Assembly (NCBI RefSeq): GCF_004798865.1
Contig: NW_025335856.1
Span: 9,470,636-9,534,635, forward strand
Length of the DNA stretch: 64,000 nt
Origin: Varanus komodoensis
Lineage: Eukaryota > Chordata > Lepidosauria > Squamata > Varanidae
Reading direction: 5' to 3'
A model generated the notes under the pieces. That model was given only the letters and a program-made list of their open reading frames with translations, searched no databases and was not told where the DNA came from. Of the stretch, positions 24,905 to 36,685 are shown piece by piece. How positions within the stretch are numbered: the first letter of the stretch is position 1; the number at the start of each line of letters is the position of its first letter. Position numbers and translations under genes: made by a program.

Positions 24905-25255
24905 TGAGAGGTTTTATATTAACAGAGTGAGAGGGATGGCCTCTAGGGAGGGGGCCTTTTCTGCTGCTGCCCTCCATATCTGGAACATGCTCCCCAAGGA
25001 GATCCACCTGGCACTCTCTTTATACCCCTTTCGATGCCAGGTGAAGACCTTCCTTTAAAAAAAACAAAAAAAATTAATATCTGATGCCACAAACCTTTGC
25101 TTTGCTTGTTTTTATCTGTATTTTAATTGCTCTTCCTTTATGCATTTTAGCGGTCATGATATTTTTAGTTTTTACAAGTATTTAATCTCATTGTGAGGTG
25201 CCTGGAAGGGCTGAGGCACAGTGGGCAGCATACAAATGTTACAGATAGATGGATA
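24905..25255 (+). mobile_element. L2-like LINE 3' end
   Basis: One frame (about 24955-25055) reads FSAAALHIWNMLPKEIHLAL and continues to a CQVKTFL motif. It is the same ORF2 C-terminal block as at 11207 but from a better-kept copy. An A-rich interruption follows. The 3' UTR ends with AGGTGCCTGGAAGGGCTGAG and a short GATA-type run. Confidence 0.85.
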
Positions 25256-27935
25256 GAGACAGAGGCTACCTACTTAAAACCACATTCATGCTTTTGTGTC
25301 CCTGTGCCTTTTTAGCTCCTGCCTCTCTTTCTGAGAATTGAGCATTCTTTGGTAAATTCCAGCACAGTTGGACTTCTTGGATTAAAAGGGCTAGAAATCT
25401 CTGTCTCTCTGAGATACATTCCCTAATTTTCTTTCTTCCCCTTAGCAGCTCCCTTTCACAAGTTATACATGTCAGAGGACAAAACATTTTTCCCCTTCTG
25501 GTGTGGGAAGGGTGGCTTGTGAGAGAGAAATGGGCTGAAAGTGAGCCTAGGGAATGGAAATTTCAGAGGGAAGTTCAAATAATACTGCATTCTGCCTTCT
25601 CCCGTCCAGTCAGTTAGTTTTCAGTTTATCAAATAAATCTCCCTTGTTCATAAAAAATGAATGATAAGGATTGAATCCTGTGACTGGGAGATATTTGGAG
25701 GGAATATATTTTAGGCGGAGAGCTGGAAGCTTCTGTTTCAGCTGCTGCTGAGTTCCAGAAAGAGGTTAGTCCTAGGAGAAGACTAAAGACTAAAGACGTT
25801 GATTGAGAGAAGCAGCTTTGTGTAAGAAGAGAAATGAACTGAGCAGCACCAGAGGAAGAAATGAACATTGTGCAACATCCCCCAGTCCCACCCATACCCC
25901 TATTTCACATCTCCAGTATGCATTTTCAGAAAGATAAAGTAAAGCAGCCATTCCAGTGAGACTCAGAATTAGAGAGCATCCTCTCAAAACCATTCTGTTT
26001 CATCTCATCTCGTTTCCCTTTCCCTTTCCCGGGGGCCTAACTTAACTGTCCAGTGCAACCTATCCCTTTCAGCATTCTTGTTACCTAAACCTCTCAGCCC
26101 TTGACTTACAGGTAAGTAAATTTGATGAAGGCTGAATATTGGAGAGCTGGAAGTACTACTGCACAGATCCCTGCTGCCATACCCCTTCTTGCCCCTTCTC
26201 CCATTCACATTTATTGCTAAGTGCCTGCTTGGCTCTCTATCAGTTACAGCTGCTACTACTTGCTTGCTGAGGTGGGGTAACAGCTATTGGTTTCCCACTG
26301 AGGCTGCCTTTAGGTTGTGCGTACTTCCAAGAGAGATTGTCACTCAGCATATCGCTAACAGCAGGCATTTGACACTGGGTAAAGGGCCATCCCACCTGGG
26401 TGCCCTGCGTAGCTGAGTGAGGGACTTGCCTGGCTTTCATTGCTTAGAAACGGCCTTAATCACAGCGGAATAGCTGGCAAGAGCACTTGTAGTAGTTGCC
26501 GTAACTGTGTACAGGCTCTGTTGAATACAGAATAGGGTGAGCCAAATGTAAAAATATTTCACCCCTGTAAATAAGGGCAACTATCTATTTATGACAGTAG
26601 GTAAACAATCAAATTGTCCTTCATTCATTTGCTACCCGTAAGAAGAACACTTGAATGGCATTCTGCTAGTTTTTGCTCATTGTTTGAATTTAAGAAGCAG
26701 AACTAATCTTGACCTACTTTGAAGCTTCTGTAAGTGTTTCGTCAAATGAAAACAGCTGAAGTTCCACTGGGAATTTCCCAGAAAGGCTATTGAGAATGAC
26801 GATAGTAATTTGGTATAGAAACATTTATGAGTATGCTAATACAATTTGCTACAATAACAAATTATAATACATTTTCATCTAACCTGCAGTTCATCATGGA
26901 TGTTTCTCTAAACATATGGTGATCCTGTCCTTCTTCCATGCACCTTGATCCTTGAACTGTCTAAAATAATATAGAGACAGCACCAAATCAGTATATACTT
27001 TATGTGTTTTATTTACTTCCAATTAAGCCACCTTGTTGTCTTGGGAAGCTATGGTCTGTTCTTGGCATTTTATTTGGATTTGCTAGGAGAGCCACAACCC
27101 AGGGGTCCCAGTTCAGATGTAACGCTAAACACAAACCGTGGACTGAGCCCAGATTTTCTTCGCTGTTCCCTCTGGCAGGAGTGGCAGAGACTGAGCATGC
27201 TTCCCTGCTCACAATATGTCAGAAGTCATAACTATTTTAGCCTAGTTTGATATGTAGCTGTCCCCGCTAGACTGCTTGGCTATATACAAAGTAAGGATTT
27301 TCATTCTTTGGTTCACTATGTTACACTGTATATTAGAAGAATTGTAATATGTATCATGTATTATGCAACATAATTGCATTATGTTGGAACCTTTTATACA
27401 GTGCCAAGAAAGTCAAACTGCCCCTTTATCAGCTCCTAGCATATCTGAGACATAATTCTTGAGAGTTTTTGAGGTGGTTGCACTGGAGTCCGCACAAGTG
27501 GGTTGAACACAGAAATGTAGTTAACGCTGCAGAAGATTAGCACCTGTCAGGGTCAATATCTATGTATGCAGGTGCATATTTTTGCAAATCCCTCAAGAGT
27601 TGCTCTTCACACTCATCAGCTGGTACTGATATACCTCACTGAAATCAATGCTATTTTTTCTGCATGTAATTTTGCCTTGTACTGAACCTATATATAGTAC
27701 ATGACCCATCAACATTTAGATATTAATAAAATATATTTCCCATAAGGAACTTAGCTCACAAACTAGAACAGATCCCATGCCTGAAGAAACTATTTCACAG
27801 ATATTAAATAAAGCATTCCGAACATTATCTTTAAATGGAAGTAAAGTATCTTGACGAAGAAACTCACTTCTTCATGAAATTTAAAAAAAGAGGATTTGAA
27901 GGCATTAAAATACCTGTCTGAAAGAACAGCTTCAA
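25256..27935. other. Unique stretch, no gene seen
   Basis: No exon or recognised repeat. The TTTCCCTTTCCC-type run near 26020-26030 is low-complexity. Confidence 0.5.
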
Positions 27936-27937
27936 AG

Positions 27938-28165
27938 AGCCGATGTGGTATAGTGTTTAGAGTACACTACTTAAGAGTGTTGAACTGGGGATTTGGGATT
28001 TTAGTCCCCACTCAGTCATGAAGCTGGGGGACTTTGTGCCAGTCATGGATTTTCAGCCAAACCTTGATAACAGGATTTGTTGTGAGGATAAAGTGGAGAG
28101 GAAGATTATGTAAGCCACCTTAGATTCCTTGAAGGGAAATGGGCAGAATATAACTCTAATGCATC
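27938..28165 (+). mobile_element. tRNA-derived MIR-like SINE
   Basis: The head GTGGTATAGTGTTTAGAG (A-box region) is followed by TTTTAGTCCCCACTCAGTC and CATGAAGCTGGGGGACTT. Then come GTGCCAGTCA, a TGTTGTGAGGATAAAG block and TAAGCCACCTT. The copy is near full length, with a small duplication in the head. Confidence 0.85.
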
Positions 28166-28940
28166 AATAATTCAAGAAAGCTTGGTCACTGAGGAAAAAG
28201 TAGGCCAAGAGGTTGTGGTTCCATTCGGGATGCCATATGGGCTTGTGAAGGTATCTTTAGTCACAGCAGCTGGATAGCCCATATGGCAAAGGTTCTTTGG
28301 GAAATTATGTTATCTCAAGTCTGATGGGCCTTCCACCCATCAAAGACACAATTCTATGAAAAATTGCTTGTGTGGAGATCCCATTGACTCAGTGACAGAG
28401 CATGTATCCTGGAGTGATTGGCAAGCTTCCATCTTTCTCCTGGAATGAAAATACTTCTTTGCATTATAAACCTAGGCAGGCATTCTCTGAGTATCTAGAA
28501 GGAAGGATTTTCCTTTCCTTTTTCTTGAAAATGCATTGTGAGGTACTCTAGCAATATCGTTCAGCATACACCGTGAAGAGTGCACAGTGCATGGGTTAGC
28601 TGTTCAAATTTTGTCCTGAAATTTTATGAGTGATTTTGAAAATGAACAAATGGTGACAGATTTACCCAATGATTATGATCAACATCCATGCAATGACACC
28701 TCAACCATAAGGTCATCTGCTTTCTGAATATTATGAGGCTCCTCAATATTATTGTAGTACAGCTTCAGAAATATAGTGACCAGCATCTTCTGGCCTACCT
28801 GATAAATATCCTAAAATTAGTTCCAAAATGTGTTCAACATTCTATATTGCTATAAGTATAGGAAAATGCATGTGGACATGCCTGAAAAGGGAAAAGAAAA
28901 GAAAAAAAAAGCACTCATCAGCTTAGTATAGACCTTTCGG
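28166..28940. other. Unique stretch, no gene seen
   Basis: AT-rich, with no supported feature. Confidence 0.5.
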
Positions 28941-28944
28941 TGGA

Positions 28945-29200
28945 TAAGTCTACTCTGAACTGTAGTGGGGATCTGGAGTGACAGCACAATCAGTATGTCT
29001 ACTAAAAAGTAAACCCCTGGCTTCAAGAAGGCAAATTCCTAGGTAGCTGTGCCTAAGATTACAATTTCGAGCCGCACTTGTTCCATTGATTTCAGTAGGA
29101 ACTAACGTAAGTCTCAACAAGCTTATCCCATTGATGTAAAGGGCACACAGGTGCCATTAACTTCGGTTGTAATTCTAAACCTTCAAGTTGCTTGAGGGGA
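28945..29200. repeat. Old interspersed repeat resembling the squamate 'acttactcccaggtaagtg' family
   Basis: Pieces such as TCCTAGGTAGCTGTGCCTA, AAGATTACAAT and CCATTGATTTCAGTAGGA resemble a very common squamate repeat. That repeat contains 'cattgaattcaatggg', 'ctcccaggtaagtgtg' and 'taggattgcag' blocks. It is badly decayed and I cannot place its ends. Confidence 0.35.
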
Positions 29201-30239
29201 AGTCTTATTGAACAAAATGGAACAGACTTTTGGGTAAACTGGTATTTAAAATTATATTAGACTTTCAGAATGATTTATCTTCTGTATTAATCTGAAGACA
29301 ACAGTAATAGGTCATCCCTTTCTAGAATAATATTCTAGAATTTTGTGACTTTGTGATTAATGCAAGAGCTTCATGTTGTCAGGTAAATTTCTAATAGGAA
29401 GTAATTTCTCTGTCCTATAGGTCATACTGTGTTTTCATAGTCCTAAAATATTCTGGATTTATTAATTTGCTATAAGGTAGAATTGCCACAACGCATGTAA
29501 TAATCCATTGATGTATTCCCTGATATCAACTTATTTAGTAGAAAATGCTATGGTGTCATCTGTCCGTACTAACCATTAATAAACTACTCCTAAAGTGATG
29601 TAATTGTTGTTTGTTTAGAACGCTATGTCTTAAGAATTTCTTATTCCAAGTTTTGATTATTCTTTTTTTATGATCTTTTTTAAAGCCAGTTTTAATTCCA
29701 CGTATGGCAGAAAGGCAGCATACATATTTTAAAAATAAATAAAACCATCTCTTGGATGCTCACTTATGCCTGGGTCTCCCATTAGACAGGTTACATTGAT
29801 TCATCAATTAAAGCTTGCAGTCCAAGTTTTATACACTGCAGCAGATTCAAAAAATGACATAAACATGAAGGTGTGGAGTGCATCATAAATATTAATAGTC
29901 TTTCCAATGCAGCATTGAACCTTCATAGAAGAGCTGAATTTCAACGAGATTAAGTGACTTGCTCAAGGTTAGGTTGCATGCTGTGTGCAGATTCGGTTCT
30001 AAATATCTTATTTCAAATAGATATGATCTACCCAGCTAGAAAAATGTCCACAGCAGATGAGTGCAAACATATAGGAATATATATTTTTTCATTTTGGGGT
30101 ATAGTAAAGCATTATATATTCGTGCTTCAGACTGGAAAGGGTTACAGCTGAAATGCCTGTAGCGATCTGGAGAAAATGTGAATCATTAAGTGAAGACAGA
30201 ATGGGAACCTGGCATTGCAAGCTGTTTTATGGTTCTTGG
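29201..30239. other. Sequence upstream of the candidate ARHGAP32 first exon
   Basis: AT-rich. A short A-rich LINE/SINE tail lies at about 29690-29750. No gene was found. Confidence 0.5.
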
Positions 30240-30472
30240 TTAGGATTTTTACGGCAAACATTTGAAGAGGTTTTGTTCATTTTGGACATTTCCGAGCCCA
30301 ACGGAAGTGCAAAGCAGCTTGTCCACTGTGTAATTACTGGGGAGGGGGCGGTAGGGGAGAAACAAGAAGAGCAACTTCTGGTTCTTAGCCCTTTCCTTGG
30401 GTTTCTTGTGCATTCGACTCCTCTTTCCGCCTCTAGCCAGCTGCTTCTGCAGTGTGTGTATGTGTGTGCAGC
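30240..30472 (+). promoter_or_regulatory. ARHGAP32: Candidate alternative promoter and 5' UTR of ARHGAP32
   Basis: Base composition becomes richer in GC just ahead of the candidate start codon. An ETS-type site ACGGAAGTG is at 30301-30309 and a GC box GGGGCGG at 30345-30351. There is no TATA box at a sensible distance. An in-frame TAG at 30434-30436 precedes the ATG at 30473. The transcription start cannot be read from sequence. A pyrimidine-rich run ending in CTGCAG near 30451 could instead be a splice acceptor, which would make the next block an internal exon. Confidence 0.4.
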
Positions 30473-30579
30473 ATGGAGGGAGGGACTCACGGAGATGCTG
30501 CTGCTTTTACCAATATCTGTTCAGCAGCTTCCACTGCAGGGGCGACAAGAACTGGAGGCAATCTTGATGAATCCAAAAG
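30473..30579 (+). CDS. ARHGAP32: Candidate alternative first coding exon of ARHGAP32
   Basis: A start codon in strong context (A at -3, G at +4) opens 35 codons plus two bases, beginning MEGGTHGDAAAFTNIC and ending NLDESK. It stops at a strong donor, AAAAG|GTCAGT. The exon ends with AG of a split codon. The exon at 49887 begins with G and then ATA ATG AAG, so joining gives Arg-Ile-Met-Lys-Ser-Ser in frame. In human ARHGAP32 the corresponding stretch reads FRKMKSS, so an Arg falls at the same junction. The peptide is Ala/Gly/Thr-rich with no domain and would simply replace the canonical acidic N-terminus. I do not recognise this peptide from a known isoform. The phase match alone has a one-in-three chance, so the call rests on the sum of Kozak, stop, donor, phase and promoter motifs. 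Confidence 0.5.
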
Positions 30580-32024
30580 GTCAGTACCATCAATAAATCA
30601 CCCACAGAAGGTATTTGAGAGATGTTTTAACCCACTTCTCATTTAAAAAAAAATCTTCAGCAGATATGCTGTCTCTAAGGGGAAATATTTGTTCTATGTT
30701 CTGATTTAGCCAGTAATTTTGTAATAAAAATGTAAACCACATTATTATGTATCACATATTTTTTCATGCATGTAGATGACTTTTTGTGCATACATAGGAG
30801 GAAGAGAGTGTTTAGAAATAAAACTCAGTAAAAATAATAGATATTGGGATTGAGCAAAATATCCTGTCCTTCAGAGTCCTTTAAATTGTACAGATGAATT
30901 AAAAAATAAGTCCTTTGTCTTCCCCCATTTTTGTATAATGATCTTTAATGACTTTGCAGTCTTCTGGAATACAGCCACAATGTTAATGTCTAAATATATA
31001 ATGTGAGGCTGAGTTACACTGGGTAATTATACATAAGCTGAGATGAATTACAAGGCATTATTCTGTGTTTGTTCCTATATTTTGTAATGTGTAGAGGGGA
31101 AGATTTAGCAATATAGTTCTTAAAAACTAGCTTGACCCTTGGTGGTTTAGTTAAAATTTCTGTGCAGTGAAATAGTGTTCTTTTGGGCAGATATTTTTCT
31201 CCACTTTGGCCTCAGGTTTATGCTGTGGCTAAGTCAAAATAAGACTGTTATTGTTCAGTTCAGCTGGGATTGTCTTCTAGGTTGAGCTGGAGCAAATGTT
31301 TGCTTGCAGTGAGCAAGGAGGGTGGAGTGGCCGTTAAACTGAAAACTTACCTTGACTGGAACAACTGTAACCTCCTACCTGATTTTTTTTTAACCAAGGT
31401 TGTTTTGCAAGACCAAAAGTTATTTATGAGCAGGAAGTAGGTGGTTCCTGGCTCTCCTGTTTCAGTTTACATGCAAATATACTAAGTTAAAATATTTTGT
31501 TAGGTGGTCTTCACCCACTTTATGGACTCAGTAGCGAGTCAGTGGTAATTTTCAGAGGACTGAAATGAAGAGCAGAGTGGTCATTTTTCCTCCTCAGAAT
31601 GTTTGTGCCCAATCCAAAATGACAGCGTGGCTTGAAATACTGACTGCATTGTCTCTCATACAGGTTTTCCTGTTCCAGTGTTAGAAAAAGCGTGAATTAA
31701 AACATTGCATACCAGTGCCTGAGTGTGTGTGGTTTTGAATGGCCATTGATTTCTTGCACAAATAAGGAAGAACTGCTTTTGTGAATGAAAACCACCTGAA
31801 ATTCAAATAGTTTTGTTTACTACAAGTTTTGGGTTCAGAATTGAGGAAATATAAACATTAATGGTGAAGGTGAGATATTGGTAGTGCTCTTTTTTCCCAG
31901 AAAGCATTGCTAATATCTAAGTAAGTCCTTTACTACCCAATTCCCTTTACTTTTCTTGCCTTCTGTTCTGCTGCAGAGATGAATAACTGCAACATTTACT
32001 GTAATTTGCACCAAAAGTGGGTAT

Positions 32025-32290
32025 CAGCATTGTTACTATTATTATAGTGCATTTATATTCCAGCTCTTTTTCATTCATGAAGAATCTTAGGTGCTGTTGA
32101 CTGTTGGATGATATAGAAAACAAACAAACTAAAATAGCTGGCTTAAGTACCTCCCTTTGGTCTTCAAAACAATAATCCCCATGAGGCAGGTTAGGCCGAG
32201 AGTGAGCGACTGGCCCAAAGTCATGCATTGAGCTTCATGGCTGAGTGAGGACTAGAAACTCGATTTCCCAAGTCAAGCACATTGGCTCTC
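32025..32290 (-). mobile_element. tRNA-derived MIR-like SINE, minus strand
   Basis: In reverse it shows the head complement (GCACATTGGCTCTC), GACTGGCCCAAAGTCA (inverse of the TGACTTTGGGCCAGTC core) and CCATGAGGCAGGTTAGGC. A TTTATATTCC tail follows. There is an insertion of about 50 bases around 32095-32150. Confidence 0.85.
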
Positions 32291-33625
32291 ATTTTTACTT
32301 CTCAATGAGATTCAATAGTAAGTATAAGTAAAGTTTTTTTCATTAGGACTCCAAGCTCTAATTGATTATCTGTGTAGAATTGACTAAATTATTCATCAGA
32401 TAGTAAGACCTTTATGAATGTTAAGTGACTGCAATACAGTTAGCAAAAGCCGGCATTATGCTCTGAAATCCATTCATTGCAAATATGAGATGCAGCGTAC
32501 TCTGCACTGGGACATGCTTCAGCAGAAATATTAAAGTCAGCATTTGAGGAACTGCTCTACTTAAACCTCTGTGAGAGGCTATTAATGAAGCGCAGGGGAA
32601 AAATCTGTGGTTGGGGTCATGAGTTTGCTTATGCCAGTGTTAGTTCTCTCTGAGCAATGTCCTGCCCTGAGCATATTCTCCTGCAGCAAAAAGGAAATTG
32701 ATTTTGCATGTCCGTCCAATCTGCAGTCCTTTGTGCCTTCCCTCCTTCTTCCAGAGTGTACCCTGGCCTTCCAGAACAGGTTTCTAAAAATCCACAACAG
32801 ACCCTAATGAGTTGCACTTCTATGAATCTGACCTGCAAATTCAGCAGTGGGCAGCTCTTTCCAAGCAGCAGATTCCATGGACTTGTGGCATCTTTTTGAA
32901 CTTTTTATGGAGTGGGGATTTCTGCAAATGTGCATTTTGGCAAATGGTCAAAATTCAGGATCAAAATTCTTGTACATCTCTTTAAAAAAAATCCAGGGAC
33001 ATCACTGAAGAGATGATTGATGGAAGAAAAGCTTGACCATGTGCCAAACGTGGGCAGGACAGATTTAACAAAATCTTTGGTCCTTAGCTGTCAGAGAGTA
33101 TAAACAATGCGGTGTCTGCTCCTTGTTCTGACAGTGGGATTTCTTCATTTAATCATGATTTTTCTGTGTATAGAAGGTGTCCACAGGAAACAAAGTCTGC
33201 GATTAATTTCTTATATTTTGCTACCATGATTTAGAAGGCTTCTGCAGCATTTATAAACAGTTTGTAACTTCTTGATGTGTCTTAGTATCTTTTACTTTGT
33301 TCATGCAACAGGCCAGCGAGGTTGCTACTGTTTCCTTTCTGGGCCGAAGCTACAGAGAGATGCATAATGCTACTCCATAAGCATGTCAGAATGTAAACCT
33401 CATTCACCTGTGCCAAAACATAAGCTGCTAAGAAACATCCTCTGTGAAAGTTACCTAAGGTGACACCATGGGGATATTGTTACAGAACACATACCTGCAC
33501 GACCTTGTAGCCACAAAGATTCTCAGAATATTTAGATTTATTCAAGTCAGTATTTCTCAAAGCACTAACCCTTGTGACACTTAAAAAACTGTTTTAACTT
33601 ACTAAGCATGCTGCTATAGTGAATT

Positions 33626-33997
33626 CTGTAGGTCAGGGGTCTCAAACTCGCGGCCCGCGGGCCAATTGAGGCCCATGGGATGATATTTTGTGGCCCCCAC
33701 TTGATATCAAAGTTTAGTGATAGTGCGGCCCGCGTGTTTTTCTCACACACACCTGCGTGAGTCATTACCCTGGGCACAATGTTCCCTCTAAGCTGCGCGC
33801 CGGGACAGGTGGGGCACAGGGGAGGGGCCCTGCAGCCTTCAAAGCACTGGTGGTGCCCGGGCCAGCCTCCGGGAGTGACACGGGATGAGCGGCCCACCAC
33901 CACCACGGTGGTGGAATACTTGATGTGGCCCAGCCTCACCCAGCCTCTACTTCCAGCGGCCCCCAGGTAAGTTGAGTTTGAGACCCCTGCTGTAGGT
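33626..33997. mobile_element. Non-autonomous hAT element with perfect 8-bp target duplication
   Basis: The 356-bp element spans 33634-33989. It starts CAGGGGTCTCAAACTC and ends with the exact inverse GAGTTTGAGACCCCTG apart from family-typical differences inside. The 8-bp duplication CTGTAGGT flanks it at 33626-33633 and 33990-33997 with no mismatch. The left end carries CGGCCCGCGGGCC, typical of a widespread sauropsid hAT group. The interior is GC-rich and has no transposase. Confidence 0.92.
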
Positions 33998-35898
33998 CAT
34001 TTCTTGCAGTCCACTGGGACAACCTGTAAGTTTCCAAGCTTATGGGTATCCTAAGCAGGGTGGAAGGACTGTAGGGGCAATTTTTGTCTTTCTGTTCATC
34101 CTGTCCTTTAGATTGGCTAGATGAACATTTGCAGACATCTAGCTGTGGCACTTTGGATGGGAAAGGGATGGGATGAAGGGATGAAGCTTCAAGATCCTGC
34201 CCTTCCGACCCCTGGAACCACCCTCCCCAATTTCGAAGGTCACTCCCTTGACAAGTACTAGGGTAGAGAAGAAGGCTTGAGTATGGACCTCAAGTTCTGA
34301 AGATGGATTCTTTTCTTAACCTGCTTCTGGGACCCCAAAGAATTCCATTGCCCACTTGACACTGTCTAGGGTTAGAGAGTTTGCAGTTAGAGTTTGGTGT
34401 TAAAAATGTTTCTAAATACCAGATAGCCTTTTGCTCTTGTATTTTGAAGTTAACAGATATTGTTCAGTATCTGATTTAGATTCTCTAATTATTAGTTAAT
34501 GCTTTCTGTAATAGGCAATGTTTGCAAAGTAGAGTAGGATACATTCCTGGCTTGGCAGCACTTAATATGTGGGACAAACAAGACTGAACATGGTAGAAAG
34601 TTCAAGTGAAGGCATGGTGTTCACTGAAACATGGGAAAGGAGTTCAGGCTGGGAAAGATTCCAGAGGGAGGTGAGGCTTTGGCATTTGATCTGCATGTGG
34701 AAGAGCACCGGCCAGGAAAAATGATACTGTAGAAGAGCAGGTAGATTGACTGATTTAAATAGTTTCCAATTTTGTTGGTTCCGCTAATTGTTTATCATAA
34801 ACATTTTAACATATTGGTTTGCAACTGAATAGAACTTCAATACTATCTGCCTATATTATTTACGTTACCTGCTTTTCAGGGCCTCCTCATGTTGCTACGG
34901 CTAAAATAGGCTACCTGTGGCACTCGGAGAGACAGATCCCACAGCCCCAGAGCTTCTTTGGGGTAAATTCATTCTTAGCCCATTCATCACAGGCCTATAA
35001 AAACGCCTACAAAAGTGCTTCCCTGCTTTAAGATTGTAGATGATATCAGTGTCTTGTGGTCATTTTCTACTTAGTAATTGCACATGTATCAGAGGTACCT
35101 GGTGTGCCTTGCATGATACCTCCTTGTTTGTCAGTTTGTGAGGACTTGGTCCTAAAAAGGGTTTTATGCATGCACAAAAGACAATCATGATTCTGAATAA
35201 ATAATAACTTTGATAGTAATATATATCTGTTTGCTCTATATACATGCAAAAGGATTAAACAATGATTGTAATGCTCTCCACTATGTGCATCACAGTTTAT
35301 TAATTTGTTATCATTCATTTTTTGTTTTTTATTTTATTTTATCATATTTTTATTTTCATGGTTTATTTTATATTGATTCCTGGCTTTTGTTTATGCATAC
35401 TGTCCTGGGGTGCAAATCTGAATGAATATGCTGTTTACAAAATATTAAAATGGGTAAATAACTCTGAATTTTGGAATAACTTTCCTTGAACCAGTTGGGA
35501 ATTACTTCCTATATTTGTGTACAGAATCAATCAACAAACCCAGGCCATTTTACTGATTGAAACGTAAATACTGTGATTAACTAAAATAATGTGCAACCCT
35601 TTGTGTTACATCTATAATGCATGATTTTTGTCAGATATCTTTCTTCATAATTGGTCCTTTCTTATCAAATTCAAAGGTTCAGTGTATTTGAAACTGGATC
35701 TTGGATACAATTTTAAGAGACTGCAAATATAGCCCATTAATATATTTTCATTACATTTAGATTTCATTTTTACATCATGCTACTTTTAAATTTTTAATTA
35801 AAGCATAATTGCAATCTAAAAATAAGAAGTACAGCTTAAATAAAATCTCCCTTGGACTCTGTGACTATTGTCCTCATTATTAATAATATTCTGGGCAG

Positions 35899-36011
35899 GA
35901 TGACATGGATAACATGTCAGTGTTGGGAAATAACAGGAGAGCCAGAGCCAACATGTACCGTTCGTTGAAGTCAGGCCATCAGTTTGGACGGAGGGGAGAA
36001 TACGATACTTG
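35899..36011 (+). CDS. Candidate coding exon, possibly a second alternative first exon of ARHGAP32
   Basis: After TTCTGGGCAG an open frame starts GAT GAC ATG GAT. The ATG at 35905 has G at -3 and +4. It encodes a protein-like basic peptide including NNRRARANMYRSLKS and HQFGRRGEYDT. The frame ends in a stop at 36028 unless spliced. A possible GC-type donor, TTG|GCAAGT, sits at 36012. Splicing there leaves two bases, the phase the 49887 exon needs. Entry from the 30579 donor would hit a stop, so it fits a first exon rather than an internal one. I do not recognise the peptide. GC donors are uncommon and the match may be chance. Confidence 0.25.
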
Positions 36012-36235
36012 GCAAGTCTTTAAAATGTAACCTTAGTTGTCCACACTGTTGTTGAGCCTAATAATAAACTGCTGATTGTGATCACTATTGTGCATCCCTT
36101 ATTTAATATGCAATTCTAAGTAGACCTAGTTTCCCAGAACTATTCTGTAGTTACAAACTACCCTAGTGATGGAAAATCCCTTAATAGTTCCATATTTTTT
36201 AGAGAACATTTCTAAAGAAATTAATGAAAGGAGGA

Positions 36236-36360
36236 TATTATGCTGCCATCTTAAGGGGGCAGGGCTCCGGGGCATGGTGGAGGACAGGAGAGCATGGAGG
36301 AATGTTGTCCATTGGGTCGTGATGGGTTGGACACAACTTCGCTAAACAACAACAACAACA
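36236..36360 (+). mobile_element. Bov-B-type 3' end (Bov-B LINE or Sauria-type SINE)
   Basis: A GGTGGAGGACAGGAGAGCATGG stretch is followed by GTCCATTGGGTCGTGATGGG and TTGGACACAACTTCGCTAAA. It ends in a CAA repeat (about 36344-36360). This is the Bov-B 3' UTR signature shared by Bov-B LINEs and by the squamate SINEs that use its machinery. The 5' part is missing, so LINE and SINE cannot be told apart. Confidence 0.8.
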
Positions 36361-36399
36361 TGCAGCTTCCTCGAAGAAATCCCTTCAGGACCCAATGGG

Positions 36400-36685
36400 A
36401 TGTGACAACTGCTGTCCTGCTGCAGATACCCCTTTCTTAGGGAAGGTTCTCGAGAGGGTTGGATGGAGTAACTGCCAGCACTCTTGGAAGTTAGTGATTA
36501 CTGAGACCCCTTCCAGCCTGCGTTTAAACCTGGTTATGGGATCAAACCAGCCTTGATTGCCCTGGTGGTTGGCATTTATCATGAGAGGCACAAGGGCGGG
36601 ACAACCCTGTTAACTCTGCTTGGTCTTTCCTTGGCTTTTTATATCATTGACTATGGTATTCTCCTGGATCAACTATGGGCTAGAC
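36400..36685 (+). mobile_element. L2-like LINE ORF2, 5' segment of a split copy
   Basis: Fragments in different frames follow the reverse transcriptase fingers: LGKVLERV (around 36440), RLNLVMGSNQP for 'FRPGYGTETA', then a 'LVLLDLSAAFDTIDHGILL' homologue reading TLLGLSLAFYIIDYGILL at about 36605-36665. Frameshifts are present. The copy continues after the inserted hAT at 37062. Confidence 0.85.

Noticed and set aside
30227-30490. Minus-strand open frame opposite the candidate first exon
   Set aside because: A shadow frame without splice or promoter context on that strand.
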